Assembly: GCA_023422115.1 (NCBI GenBank)
Contig: JAEZSA010000156.1
Location: forward strand, 1 to 5,739
DNA length: 5,739 nucleotides
Source: Bacillota bacterium
GTDB lineage: Bacteria > Bacillota_I > Bacilli_A > ML615J-28 > CAG-698
Direction of reading: 5' to 3'
The translations under genes were made by a program, and so were the position numbers. Position 1 is the stretch's first letter; every line of letters begins with the position of its first letter. Below the pieces are notes generated by a model, which saw nothing but the letters and a program-made list of their open reading frames with translations, made no database searches and had not been told where the DNA came from. This document shows, piece by piece, positions 1 to 5,739 of the stretch.

Positions 1-315
1 CGCCTATATCCAACTTATGTTTATGAAGCGACTGCTGGAATGTATGGAATGATGACAGGAACTGCAAGTACAGGCGTTGCTTTATTAAGAGAGATTGATC
101 CACACTTTAAGACAAAAGCAGCAGATAACCTTGTTTTAGGATCAGGAACTGCAGTTATATTTGGTGGACCCCTATTAATCATTACTGGCTTGGTATATCG
201 TGAAGGATGGTATTGGTTATATGGATCTTTAGCGGCTTTATTAATATTTTTCTTAATTGTCTGCTACTTTCTATTTCTTTTTAAACGCAAGAAAAAGTTA
301 CAAAAGACAGAATAA
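1..315 (+). CDS. Sodium:glutamate symporter-like permease, C-terminal fragment (5' end outside window)
   Basis: The frame is open from the first base and gives 104 residues before TAA at 313-315, so this is the 3' part of a longer gene; the ATG at 40 is internal and has no ribosome binding site. The segment GTASTGVALLREIDP, followed by an FKTKAADNLVLGSG-type stretch, resembles the glycine-rich conserved block near the end of Firmicutes GltS-like (sodium:glutamate symporter) proteins. Two hydrophobic segments follow, roughly window residues 44-64 and 70-95, and the protein ends in a basic tail (KRKKKLQK), consistent with a cytoplasmic C-terminus. The role would be sodium-driven uptake of glutamate or a related anion across the cytoplasmic membrane, but substrate cannot be fixed from this fragment. 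That it is a membrane transporter is fairly certain; the exact family is recalled from pattern only. Confidence 0.65.
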   Translation, partial: RLYPTYVYEATAGMYGMMTGTASTGVALLREIDPHFKTKAADNLVLGSGTAVIFGGPLLIITGLVYREGWYWLYGSLAALLIFFLIVCYFLFLFKRKKKLQKTE

Positions 316-323
316 AAACATTG

Positions 324-347
324 GCTCAGTGGAAACTGAGCTTTTTT
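324..347 (+). terminator. Intrinsic terminator of the symporter gene
   Basis: A perfect 7-bp stem (GCTCAGT at 324-330 with ACTGAGC at 335-341) closes on a GGAA loop, which fits the GNRA tetraloop class. Six T residues follow directly (342-347), then ATTTTATT. It lies 8 bases after the stop codon and ends the first transcription unit before the next promoter. Confidence 0.92.
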
Positions 348-393
348 ATTTTATTACAAGAATTTTGAATAGTTATAACCTTTGTATGATTGT

Positions 394-413
394 AATTGAT
401 AAATCAATCAATT
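394..413 (+). repeat. Inverted repeat over the -35 box, possible operator
   Basis: AATTGAT (394-400) and ATCAATT (407-413) are exact reverse complements with a 6-bp spacer. A second overlapping arrangement (ATTGAT, AA, ATCAAT at 395-408) shares the left arm. The left arm overlaps the -35 box, so a bound dimeric repressor would block RNA polymerase. The DNA is AT-rich, so a chance palindrome is possible; no regulator gene is in view. Confidence 0.35.
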
Positions 414-424
414 CGTGATAAAAT
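396..424 (+). promoter_or_regulatory. SigA-type promoter with extended -10 for the membrane operon
   Basis: The -35 box is TTGATA (396-401, 5 of 6 to consensus). A 17-bp spacer leads to the -10 box TAAAAT (419-424, 5 of 6), preceded by TGA at 416-418, which forms an extended -10 (TGn). Transcription would start near 431, giving a leader of about 30 nt before the ATG at 460. This placement supports the 460 start over the TTG at 436. Confidence 0.72.
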
Positions 425-459
425 AAAAAAGAGGATTGTGTATACAAATAGGATTATTT

Positions 460-1506
460 ATGAAAAAAACAACGATGGAAGTACTTGTTTTAACAATCTT
501 GCACATGTTGGTTGATGGTATTTGTGCGACAACGATTTATGCAAGTTTATATAAAGATGGTATCATTCTTCCGATTATTGTCTTTGTTGGTTATAATGTC
601 TTGGCTTTTATGTTACAACCAATACTAGGGATGGTAATTGATACCCATAAAAAAGAGAAATTGTTTGTCTTGAGTTCACTATTTCTAGTAATCATTGGAG
701 CTTTGTTGGGAAGTATTCCTTATTTGTGCCTTTTATTTCTCGGCTTAGGGAACGCTTTGTTTCATATTTCTGCTGGTAAAATAACAATTGTAAATAGTAA
801 TCAAAAATTAACCTTATTAGGAGTTTTCGTTTCATTGGGTGTGATTGGATTAACCATTGGTATGTTATATTATGAATTTTATTTTCTATTACTCATCTTG
901 ATTATTCTAACGATTTTAATGGGAGGATGCTTTTATTTCATCAATCGCCAAGAAAAAACTTTTTTATATGAAACGCAAGAAGTAGATAGCCAAATACTAA
1001 CCCTGACGAAGAAAAGAATAGTCATTATTCTTGGGATCATTATGATAGTACTCTTTCGTGGAATAATCGGTAAATATACTCTATTTCATTGGGCTGATGA
1101 AGCATATTATCTTTTATTTATCGCCATTGCTACAGCTCTCGGTAAAATATTAGGAGGAATCCTCGCCGATAAAATTGGCATTACAAAGACCATATTCATA
1201 AGTGGAATTGGATCTTTGGTTTTATTACTTTTTGCCAAGAATGAAATCATTGGTGGATTATTGGGAATTTTACTATTCAATATGACAATGCCAATCACTC
1301 TTTATTTATTGTATAGAATGATGCCACGATACGAAGCCACTGCTTTTGGTTTAGCAGCGATGATTTTATTCCCTGGTTATGTGATTGGAATGTATCTCCA
1401 AACCTATCCAGTAATGTATTCTGGTATTCTTCTTGGTGCTACCATTTTAACCATACTATTTGTAATTCTATTTTCTAAAGAGGTGAATAAAAATGAGATT
1501 TCTTGA
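460..1506 (+). CDS. MFS-type membrane transporter (fosmidomycin-resistance-like), 348 aa
   Basis: This is a very hydrophobic polytopic protein of about 10-12 membrane segments, a little shorter than the usual ~400 aa of the major facilitator superfamily. The two-fold MFS pattern is visible. TM1 carries H15 and D19 (HMLVDG). A motif-A-like loop after TM2 reads QPILGMVID (residues 53-61) followed by basic residues. GLGNALFH (95-102) resembles the equivalent block of Fsr-type (fosmidomycin resistance) permeases. A charged central loop spans about 162-186, and the second-half copy of motif A is GGILADKIG (232-240). The start chosen is ATG 460: AGGA at 450-453 lies 6 nt upstream and a promoter maps just before. 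A TTG at 436 would add 8 residues but would sit only 1 nt from its GAGG. It is the first gene of a four-gene operon, and its 3' end overlaps the next gene by 14 nt. Substrate is unknown; efflux of a small molecule is an inference from the Fsr resemblance. Confidence 0.8.
   Translation: MKKTTMEVLVLTILHMLVDGICATTIYASLYKDGIILPIIVFVGYNVLAFMLQPILGMVIDTHKKEKLFVLSSLFLVIIGALLGSIPYLCLLFLGLGNALFHISAGKITIVNSNQKLTLLGVFVSLGVIGLTIGMLYYEFYFLLLILIILTILMGGCFYFINRQEKTFLYETQEVDSQILTLTKKRIVIILGIIMIVLFRGIIGKYTLFHWADEAYYLLFIAIATALGKILGGILADKIGITKTIFISGIGSLVLLLFAKNEIIGGLLGILLFNMTMPITLYLLYRMMPRYEATAFGLAAMILFPGYVIGMYLQTYPVMYSGILLGATILTILFVILFSKEVNKNEIS
1479..1486 (+). promoter_or_regulatory. Strong ribosome binding site of the 47-aa gene, inside the transporter gene
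   Basis: AGAGGTGA lies 6 nt before the ATG at 1493 and is almost a perfect match to the anti-Shine-Dalgarno. It sits within the coding end of the upstream gene, which argues that the short downstream frame is translated. Confidence 0.75.
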
Positions 1507-1636
1507 TGTCATTGCTCCAAAATTTTACGAAGAAACTAGTTTTTGGTATGTTTTAATTGGTTCAGTCATTGTTTTAGTAACAGTTATTTGCTTTATTTTA
1601 TTCATCATAAAAAAGAAAAGAGGTAATATAAAATGA
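1493..1636 (+). CDS. Small single-pass membrane protein, 47 aa
   Basis: The short frame starts MRFLDVIAPKFYEETSF and continues with one hydrophobic helix (about residues 18-39, rich in V, I, L and F), then a basic tail (KKKRGNIK). By the positive-inside rule the N-terminus would be outside and the C-terminus in the cytoplasm. No signal-peptidase site or lipobox is apparent. A near-consensus Shine-Dalgarno (1479-1486), the 14-nt overlap with the transporter gene and the ATGA overlap (1633-1636) with the next gene all support it as a real coupled gene. I do not recognise a family. An accessory or regulatory subunit of the transporter is a reasonable inference, not a demonstrated function. Confidence 0.75.
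   Translation: MRFLDVIAPKFYEETSFWYVLIGSVIVLVTVICFILFIIKKKRGNIK
1619..1623 (+). promoter_or_regulatory. Ribosome binding site of the 52-aa gene
   Basis: AGAGG, within the longer purine run AAAAGAGG, lies 9 nt before the ATG at 1633 and inside the coding end of the 47-aa gene. It supports translation of the second tiny frame in addition to coupling through ATGA. Confidence 0.65.
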
Positions 1637-1791
1637 TTATTGATGTAGTTCCAGGTCCAATCATCATTGGTGTCTTAGCCCTTATTCTCTTTTTAGTTGC
1701 AGGAGTTCTTGCAATAATCTTATTGATTATTCGAGCCATTGCTAGAAAAGCGAAAAAAGCGAAAGAAAACAACCCTCATATTGAAGAATAA
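1633..1791 (+). CDS. Small single-pass membrane protein with basic tail, 52 aa
   Basis: The product begins MIIDVVPGPIIIG, runs as one hydrophobic helix to about residue 33, and then switches to a strongly basic amphipathic tail (RAIARKAKKAKEN) ending in acidic residues (HIEE). The likely topology is a very short external N-terminus with the tail in the cytoplasm, where it could bind lipid headgroups or a partner protein. The start overlaps the preceding stop as ATGA, and its TAA shares one base with the next ATG (TAATG), so translation is probably coupled in both directions. I do not recognise a named family. Holin- or toxin-like peptides can look similar, but the tight placement inside a transporter operon favours an accessory membrane subunit. 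Confidence 0.72.
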   Translation: MIIDVVPGPIIIGVLALILFLVAGVLAIILLIIRAIARKAKKAKENNPHIEE

Positions 1792-2129
1792 TGAATTGGA
1801 TTTATTTGTGGCTTGCCTTGTTATTAACTTTAATGTTAGAAGGCATAGTCTTTTATTTGTTTTACTATCGTGAACGATTATTCTGGGAAATATTTTGTTA
1901 TGTAAATATTGCAAGCAATGTGTTACTTAATGTTATTGTGATTTTATTACGAAAAGTATTACCAGATATTCCAGCTTACTATTACATTCTTCCCCTTGAA
2001 GTGTTAGTAATCTTAGGGGAATGGAAGGGATATTTGTTGTTTTTTTCAAACAAAAGAAAGTTGTTTTTAGTAACAATGACAGCTAATGTTTTTTCGTTTG
2101 TCATTGGAATTTTAATTTTTGGTTTGTAA
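1791..2129 (+). CDS. Multi-pass membrane protein of unknown function, 112 aa
   Basis: Four hydrophobic segments are visible at about residues 3-26, 30-54, 60-84 and 90-111, with few charges outside short loops. Notable polar residues lie within or beside the membrane segments: E17 (LMLEGIV), N39, N43 and N47 (spaced by 4, so along one helix face), and E70 and E77 (PLEVLVILGEW). Such buried acidic and amide residues often mean ion or substrate passage, or helix-helix packing. The start ATG shares its A with the stop of the upstream 52-aa gene and has only a weak GAAGA 3 nt upstream, so it probably depends on termination-reinitiation. Its stop codon is directly followed by the operon terminator. 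I recall small Clostridia membrane proteins of similar pattern, but no function can be assigned. Confidence 0.85.
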   Translation: MNWIYLWLALLLTLMLEGIVFYLFYYRERLFWEIFCYVNIASNVLLNVIVILLRKVLPDIPAYYYILPLEVLVILGEWKGYLLFFSNKRKLFLVTMTANVFSFVIGILIFGL

Positions 2130-2130
2130 A

Positions 2131-2158
2131 GGGAAAGCGATGCGTCTTTCCTTTTTTT
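2131..2158 (+). terminator. Intrinsic terminator of the membrane operon
   Basis: GGAAAG (2132-2137) pairs with CTTTCC (2146-2151) around an 8-nt loop that may itself pair as CG/CG. Seven T residues follow (2152-2158). A-T pairs can extend the stem down to the stop codon, so the hairpin begins almost at the end of the 112-aa gene. Confidence 0.85.
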
Positions 2159-2159
2159 A

Positions 2160-2188
2160 TAGCCAAATTAAAAAATAAATGATATAAT
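2160..2188 (+). promoter_or_regulatory. SigA-type promoter with extended -10 for the peptidase-lipoprotein unit
   Basis: The -10 box is a perfect TATAAT (2183-2188) preceded by TGA (2180-2182), an extended -10. The best -35 at 17 bp is TAGCCA (2160-2165, 4 of 6), so recognition probably rests on the extended -10. The predicted start site is near 2195. The promoter begins immediately after the previous terminator's T-tract. Confidence 0.75.
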
Positions 2189-2211
2189 GTTGAATGGAAA
2201 CAATCAATTAT

Positions 2212-2216
2212 GGAGG
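2212..2216 (+). promoter_or_regulatory. Ribosome binding site that decides the peptidase start
   Basis: GGAGG lies 6 nt upstream of ATG 2223. An in-frame ATG at 2187 would lengthen the protein by 12 residues, but it overlaps the -10 box and precedes the predicted transcription start, so it cannot be used from this promoter. Confidence 0.85.
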
Positions 2217-2222
2217 ATTAAA

Positions 2223-3260
2223 ATGAACAAAAAATTCTTGTATGATATTCTAGAAACACCATCAATATCAGGATATGAATATCCTATGCAACAAAAAGTG
2301 ATTAAGCACATGGAACTGATTGCTGATAAAGTAGTTACCGATCATGTTGGTAATGTAATCAGTATTTGTAATCCCAATGCATCATTTAAAATTATGCTAG
2401 CAGCTCATGCTGATGAAATTGGATTAACTATTTCGCGAATATTAAGTGATGGGCGCTGTTTATTAGAAGAAGTGGGTTCGATTACTCCTGGTGTATATAT
2501 CGGTCAACGGGTCCAAATATTAACAAAAGGAAAAATAATTTATGGAGCAATCGCAAAGAATCGTCAGATTTTTGATAAAAAAGTAGAAGTAAAAGATTTA
2601 GTCCTAGATTTAGGAGTAAGTAATCAAGAAGAAGCTCAAAACTTAGTACAAATTGGTGATTTGGTTTTGCATGATGCAACTTATCGAGTAATCAATGATC
2701 ACATTTTAGCGGCTCGAGCGCTTGATGATAAGATTGGTATCTATGTAATCACGGAAGCCTTACGTCGTGCGAAAGAGAAAAAAAGTAAAAATGGAATTTA
2801 TTGTGCAACCACTGTAGGAGAAGAAACAACAAAAAATGGAGCATTAATTGCTGCTAGAACTATCAATCCGCATATGGCAATTGTTGTTGATGTTGGGAGT
2901 GATACCTCTGTTTCACCCAATCTTGAAAATGGAAATTTGAATCGTCTAAATGGTGGACCTATTTTAGCAACAGGCACAACAATGAATAAAAAATTAGAAG
3001 CCTTGATTCGTGAATGTGCTTCAAAATTGGGAATATCGCTTCAGAATGAAACAGTTGTTTATCGTTCTTATACCGATGCCGATGCCATTCATACCATTAA
3101 TTTAGGAGTACCAACAACTTTAATTAGTATACCACTACGAAATATGCATTCATCAGCAGAATTAGTCGATATGCGTGATGTTGAAGCAGCGATTTGCTTA
3201 ATAACAGATGTTTTAGTTACCATTGACGAACATTTTAATTTTAATCCATATCAAGAATAA
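2223..3260 (+). CDS. M42-family metallo-aminopeptidase (glutamyl aminopeptidase/FrvX type), 345 aa
   Basis: Full-length M42 (PepA/FrvX/YsdC-type) co-catalytic aminopeptidase; the family is usually 330-370 aa. The metal and catalytic residues can be placed by motif: H62 in AAHADEIG (62-64 HAD), bridging D168 in ARALDDK, general base E200 and ligand E201 in TTVGEET, D223 in IVVDVGSD, and H309 in RNMHSSAE. The substrate-side blocks GGPILATGTTMN (244-255) and YTDADAIH (283-290) are also present. The inserted dimerisation/PDZ-like domain would lie at about residues 72-160. Family members are cytoplasmic; some, such as TET, form tetrahedral 12-mers that clip N-terminal residues from short peptides made by other proteases. 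No signal peptide is seen, which agrees. Exact residue specificity (Glu/Asp, Leu or broad) is not readable here. It is the first gene of a two-gene unit, with no terminator before the lipoprotein gene 12 nt downstream. Confidence 0.93.
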   Translation: MNKKFLYDILETPSISGYEYPMQQKVIKHMELIADKVVTDHVGNVISICNPNASFKIMLAAHADEIGLTISRILSDGRCLLEEVGSITPGVYIGQRVQILTKGKIIYGAIAKNRQIFDKKVEVKDLVLDLGVSNQEEAQNLVQIGDLVLHDATYRVINDHILAARALDDKIGIYVITEALRRAKEKKSKNGIYCATTVGEETTKNGALIAARTINPHMAIVVDVGSDTSVSPNLENGNLNRLNGGPILATGTTMNKKLEALIRECASKLGISLQNETVVYRSYTDADAIHTINLGVPTTLISIPLRNMHSSAELVDMRDVEAAICLITDVLVTIDEHFNFNPYQE

Positions 3261-3272
3261 AAGAGGCAAGCA

Positions 3273-5739
3273 ATGAAACTTGAGAAAAAAATAAGCATAT
3301 TTTTAATTGTCTTATTCATCGGTTTTTGGTTAGTAGGATGTCAGAAAACATCGCTAGTAATTCAAGATAATCATGGTGAAGTAATCACTGCTTATGATTT
3401 AGATGTAAGCGAAGAAGTGACATTAGTAGCAATATTGATGCCGAAAGCAGAAACTGTTATGGTTACTTGGAGTAGCGAACATCCAACGATTGCAAGTGTT
3501 GATGAAAATGGTTTATTAGTAGCGTTATCACAAGGACAAACAACGATTATGGCTACTTATGCTATGGAGGATAAAGATCCAATTACAACATTATTATCGA
3601 TTGAAGTATCAGGTCAGATGATGTTGGAAATTCAAAACGAAGCAGACATAGCGATTACCGATTTTGAACTGGTGATTGGAAAAGTAGAATCTCTGTCAAC
3701 AACATTAAAACCAAACCACGAAAGAGTAGCAGCAACATGGACTAGTAGTGATCTATCAATCGTTTATGTTGATTCTACAGGAAAAATCACTGCGTTATCA
3801 ACAGGCTCTGCCATCATTACTGCAACTTATTCTTATCATGAATATCTTGTATTAACAGAAGAAGTTGAAGTAACAACTATCAGTCAAAGTTATCAAACAG
3901 AAAAGATTAGTATTGCTGGTCGTAATGTGGTAGTGATAGGAAAAACAATCAGTTTAAGTGGAATAATATCACCAAATAGTGCTTTTGATGAAGTCACATG
4001 GACAACAAATAATGAAGATGTCGCAAGTATTACGACAGAAGGAATTTTACTTGGTAAGAGTACTGGAACAGTATTGGTAACAGCAACAGCAAAAAGCAAT
4101 CCGAAAATTCAATACGTGAAGGAAATCATCGTTGTTGCAGAAGTAAATACAAGTAATATCTTGGGGGCGAATTATATTGTTGATGAAATTACGGCTTATA
4201 ATGAATTACCTTATGGAGTTATTCATTCTACTAACAAAGCCTTTACCTCTACCCCATTATCTGGCGTAGATGCAGATGGTTATAGTGGAGTTACTGAAGA
4301 AATTGTTCCCGATAAGCTTTATCCACAACAAGTCAATGTTTTAGAAGTTCCCTCTTCAACAGATATTAGGATTACTACATGGGCTAATCTAGATGGAGAT
4401 AAATGGGCATTAACAACTGTACGAGGTTTAATCAATAAATATGAAGAAGCCAATCCTGGTTGGAAAGTAATTGCAGCCATCAATGGTGATTTCTTCGACA
4501 TTGGTGCAAATGGAAATCTACCTTATCAAACAAGTGGAGCAATGGTTTCTAATGGAGAGTTTTATAAAACAACGACGGGACAGACTGTAGGCTTTACTAA
4601 TGATGGTTCTACCAACACTTTAATAGGAAATGAACCAATTACCCGTACAGCAAAGATGATACTAGCTATTTATGATGAAAACAATCAAATTGTAGAAGAA
4701 TTTGATATTGATAAATATAACCAAGCACCCGGTAGCAATGAAACAAGCGTCTATTTCGCTATTTATAATAGCGATAAAGAAATTGTTAGTTTTGATTTGG
4801 ATTTAACTGGGAAAAATGGTTATGTTGTTGGAGAAGCCATGAAAGCATTACCTAACAATGCTAATGATTTTTATGGCTTAGGTGTTATTTCATCTACTTC
4901 TTCGACCACCATTACCAAAGGTAACTTTGCCATTGTTACAAATAATGAAGCAGTAAATAATGCCTTAGCGGTAGGTAAGAAAATTCGTTGTCAATTTGAA
5001 TATAGGGGAGCTTACGCCAATGCAACAGACATTACAGGTGGCGGTGCGACATTATTACCAGCTACCACGTCTGCAATTAATGACCGCGCACCACGAACGG
5101 TAATTGGTCAAAAAGCAGATGGTACTATTGTTATGATGGTCATTGATGGTCGTCAAGGATCAAAAGCAATGTATGGAGCAGATGCTCGTGAATTGGCAGC
5201 AATTATGACTGCCTATGGCTGTGTGGAAGCTTATAACCTTGATGGTGGTGGTTCTTCAACAATGGTTATTCGTAATGGTGATAAGTTTGTTACAACCAAT
5301 TCTCCATCAGATGGAAAAGAACGAAGCGATGCCAACTGTATTCTCGTTGTTGTTCGTGATCCAATTATTACCTATGAAGTAAAAGAAACCACACAAACAT
5401 CAGTAACATTAGATATCAATGTTACCGATAGTATGGGAAAAGACATCAGTGAAGTGCTTGTGAAGTTCAACCACGAATTTTATGTAGTAAACAATCATAG
5501 TGTTGTGTTAGAAAATTTAGTTCATAATACACAATATTCCTTTGATATCTATTATCAAACAAGCAAACAGGAACTACGCCGATCCCTTACTTCTGGATCA
5601 TTTAAAACATTAAAGAATATGCCAGAATACTATACCTTTGTTGTTGAAGAGACAGATGAAGCATATGAATTTTATATTTATTATCGCGATGATGATGGTG
5701 CTAGTACGCTACCAACTGCAACACTTCGTTGTAATGGAT
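3273..5739 (+). CDS. Surface lipoprotein: Big2 repeats, phosphodiester glycosidase (NAGPA-type) domain, FN3-like region; 3' end outside window
   Basis: The frame runs open for 822 codons to the window end. AGAGG at 3262-3266 lies 6 nt before the ATG. Residues 1-22 are a lipoprotein signal peptide (basic n-region, hydrophobic core) ending in lipobox LVGC with C23, so the protein should be lipid-anchored outside the membrane. Three Ig-like Big2-type repeats follow (about 27-114, 115-202 and 203-291). A phosphodiester glycosidase domain related to mammalian NAGPA (Pfam NAGPA) comes next, core about 300-694: AAINGDFFD (401-409), RAPRTVIGQ (605-613), VIDGRQ (623-628) and NLDGGGSSTM (655-664), all hallmarks of that family. 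The distance from N404 to the NLDGGG block is about 250 residues, longer than a minimal domain, because of an insertion around 450-600. Residues from about 697 look like a fibronectin-III domain, with the start of another near 778. Bacterial members are predicted to cleave sugar-phosphodiester linkages; a cell-envelope or host-glycan substrate is inferred. It follows the M42 peptidase gene by 12 nt and is probably co-transcribed with it. Confidence 0.9.
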   Translation, partial: MKLEKKISIFLIVLFIGFWLVGCQKTSLVIQDNHGEVITAYDLDVSEEVTLVAILMPKAETVMVTWSSEHPTIASVDENGLLVALSQGQTTIMATYAMEDKDPITTLLSIEVSGQMMLEIQNEADIAITDFELVIGKVESLSTTLKPNHERVAATWTSSDLSIVYVDSTGKITALSTGSAIITATYSYHEYLVLTEEVEVTTISQSYQTEKISIAGRNVVVIGKTISLSGIISPNSAFDEVTWTTNNEDVASITTEGILLGKSTGTVLVTATAKSNPKIQYVKEIIVVAEVNTSNILGANYIVDEITAYNELPYGVIHSTNKAFTSTPLSGVDADGYSGVTEEIVPDKLYPQQVNVLEVPSSTDIRITTWANLDGDKWALTTVRGLINKYEEANPGWKVIAAINGDFFDIGANGNLPYQTSGAMVSNGEFYKTTTGQTVGFTNDGSTNTLIGNEPITRTAKMILAIYDENNQIVEEFDIDKYNQAPGSNETSVYFAIYNSDKEIVSFDLDLTGKNGYVVGEAMKALPNNANDFYGLGVISSTSSTTITKGNFAIVTNNEAVNNALAVGKKIRCQFEYRGAYANATDITGGGATLLPATTSAINDRAPRTVIGQKADGTIVMMVIDGRQGSKAMYGADARELAAIMTAYGCVEAYNLDGGGSSTMVIRNGDKFVTTNSPSDGKERSDANCILVVVRDPIITYEVKETTQTSVTLDINVTDSMGKDISEVLVKFNHEFYVVNNHSVVLENLVHNTQYSFDIYYQTSKQELRRSLTSGSFKTLKNMPEYYTFVVEETDEAYEFYIYYRDDDGASTLPTATLRCNG
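3351..4145 (+). repeat. Three tandem Big2/Ig-like domain repeats (protein level)
   Basis: Within the lipoprotein, three diverged units of about 88 residues share a pattern TW(S/T)(S/T), then an (A)S(V/I) or YVD strand, a G turn, L or I, a TG/QG turn and a (T/V)xxAT strand. The tryptophans are W66, W156 and W243, spaced 90 and 87 residues. Identity is protein-level only; the DNA is too diverged for recombination between units. Such repeats usually act as stalks or adhesion modules that hold a catalytic domain away from the membrane. Confidence 0.82.

Noticed and set aside
365..390. Possible promoter TTGAAT...TATGAT
   Set aside because: The spacer is only 14 bp; the 396-424 promoter has 17 bp and an extended -10.
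436..462. TTG start at 436 for the transporter gene
   Set aside because: Its only purine run (GAGG at 431-434) is 1 nt away, the predicted transcription start is about 431, and ATG 460 has AGGA at a normal 6-nt distance followed by a typical MKKTT start.
1107..1298. Reverse-strand open frame inside the transporter gene
   Set aside because: It lies fully antisense to a clear coding region, with no ribosome binding site or recognisable product.
1504..1636. TGA read as tryptophan (Mycoplasma-type code)
   Set aside because: The TGAs at 1504-1506 and 1634-1636 stop well-formed frames exactly at overlaps with downstream starts, and Trp is encoded by TGG throughout.
1633..1791. Holin or type I toxin peptide for the 52-aa frame
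   Set aside because: The hydrophobic helix plus basic tail fits superficially, but there is no antisense RNA signal, no lysis gene or phage context, and the gene is embedded in a coupled transporter operon.
1720..1914. Reverse-strand open frame across the 52-aa and 112-aa genes
   Set aside because: It is antisense to two overlapping genes with supported starts and shows no signals of its own.
2482..2679. Reverse-strand open frame inside the M42 gene
   Set aside because: It is a shadow of a strongly conserved peptidase reading frame.
3893..4501. Reverse-strand open frames (3893-4099 and 4319-4501) inside the lipoprotein gene
   Set aside because: They are antisense to the Big2 and glycosidase coding sequence, where the forward frame stays open for over 800 codons.

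Overview
The window is AT-rich DNA of a low-GC Gram-positive type bacterium. It has short intergenic gaps, AGAGG/GGAGG ribosome binding sites, intrinsic terminators with U-tracts and consensus-like SigA promoters with extended -10 boxes. TGA is used as a genuine stop (ends of the MFS gene and the 47-aa gene) and Trp is always TGG, so the code is standard and not that of Mycoplasma/Spiroplasma. The multidomain Big2 plus phosphodiester glycosidase lipoprotein and the general style suggest an anaerobic Bacilli/Clostridia or Acholeplasma/Izemoplasma-like lineage. This placement is inferred from style only, not from a marker gene.

Layout, all on the + strand, in three transcription units. (1) Positions 1-315 are the 3' end of a sodium:glutamate symporter-like permease gene, closed by a perfect 7-bp hairpin terminator at 324-347. 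(2) A strong promoter (TTGATA, 17 bp, TGATAAAAT), overlapped by a 7-bp inverted repeat, drives a tightly packed four-gene membrane operon at 460-2129. It encodes a 348-aa MFS-type transporter, a 47-aa single-pass protein, a 52-aa single-pass protein and a 112-aa multi-pass protein. The genes overlap by 14, 4 and 1 nt, and a terminator follows at 2131-2158. (3) An extended -10 promoter (TATAAT at 2183-2188) drives an M42-family metallo-aminopeptidase (2223-3260). Twelve bases later comes a large lipoprotein, 3273 to beyond the window end: lipobox Cys23, three Big2/Ig-like repeats, a phosphodiester glycosidase (NAGPA-type) domain and a fibronectin-III-like C-terminal region.

Unit 2 looks like a set of co-translated membrane subunits around one transporter, and its two tiny genes are easily missed by gene callers. 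It is the best candidate here for something undescribed. Unit 3 pairs a cytoplasmic peptide-trimming enzyme with a surface-anchored carbohydrate-active lipoprotein; a functional link is not evident from sequence. No RNA gene, CRISPR array, insertion sequence or origin was seen, and no stretch over 300 bases lacks a gene.
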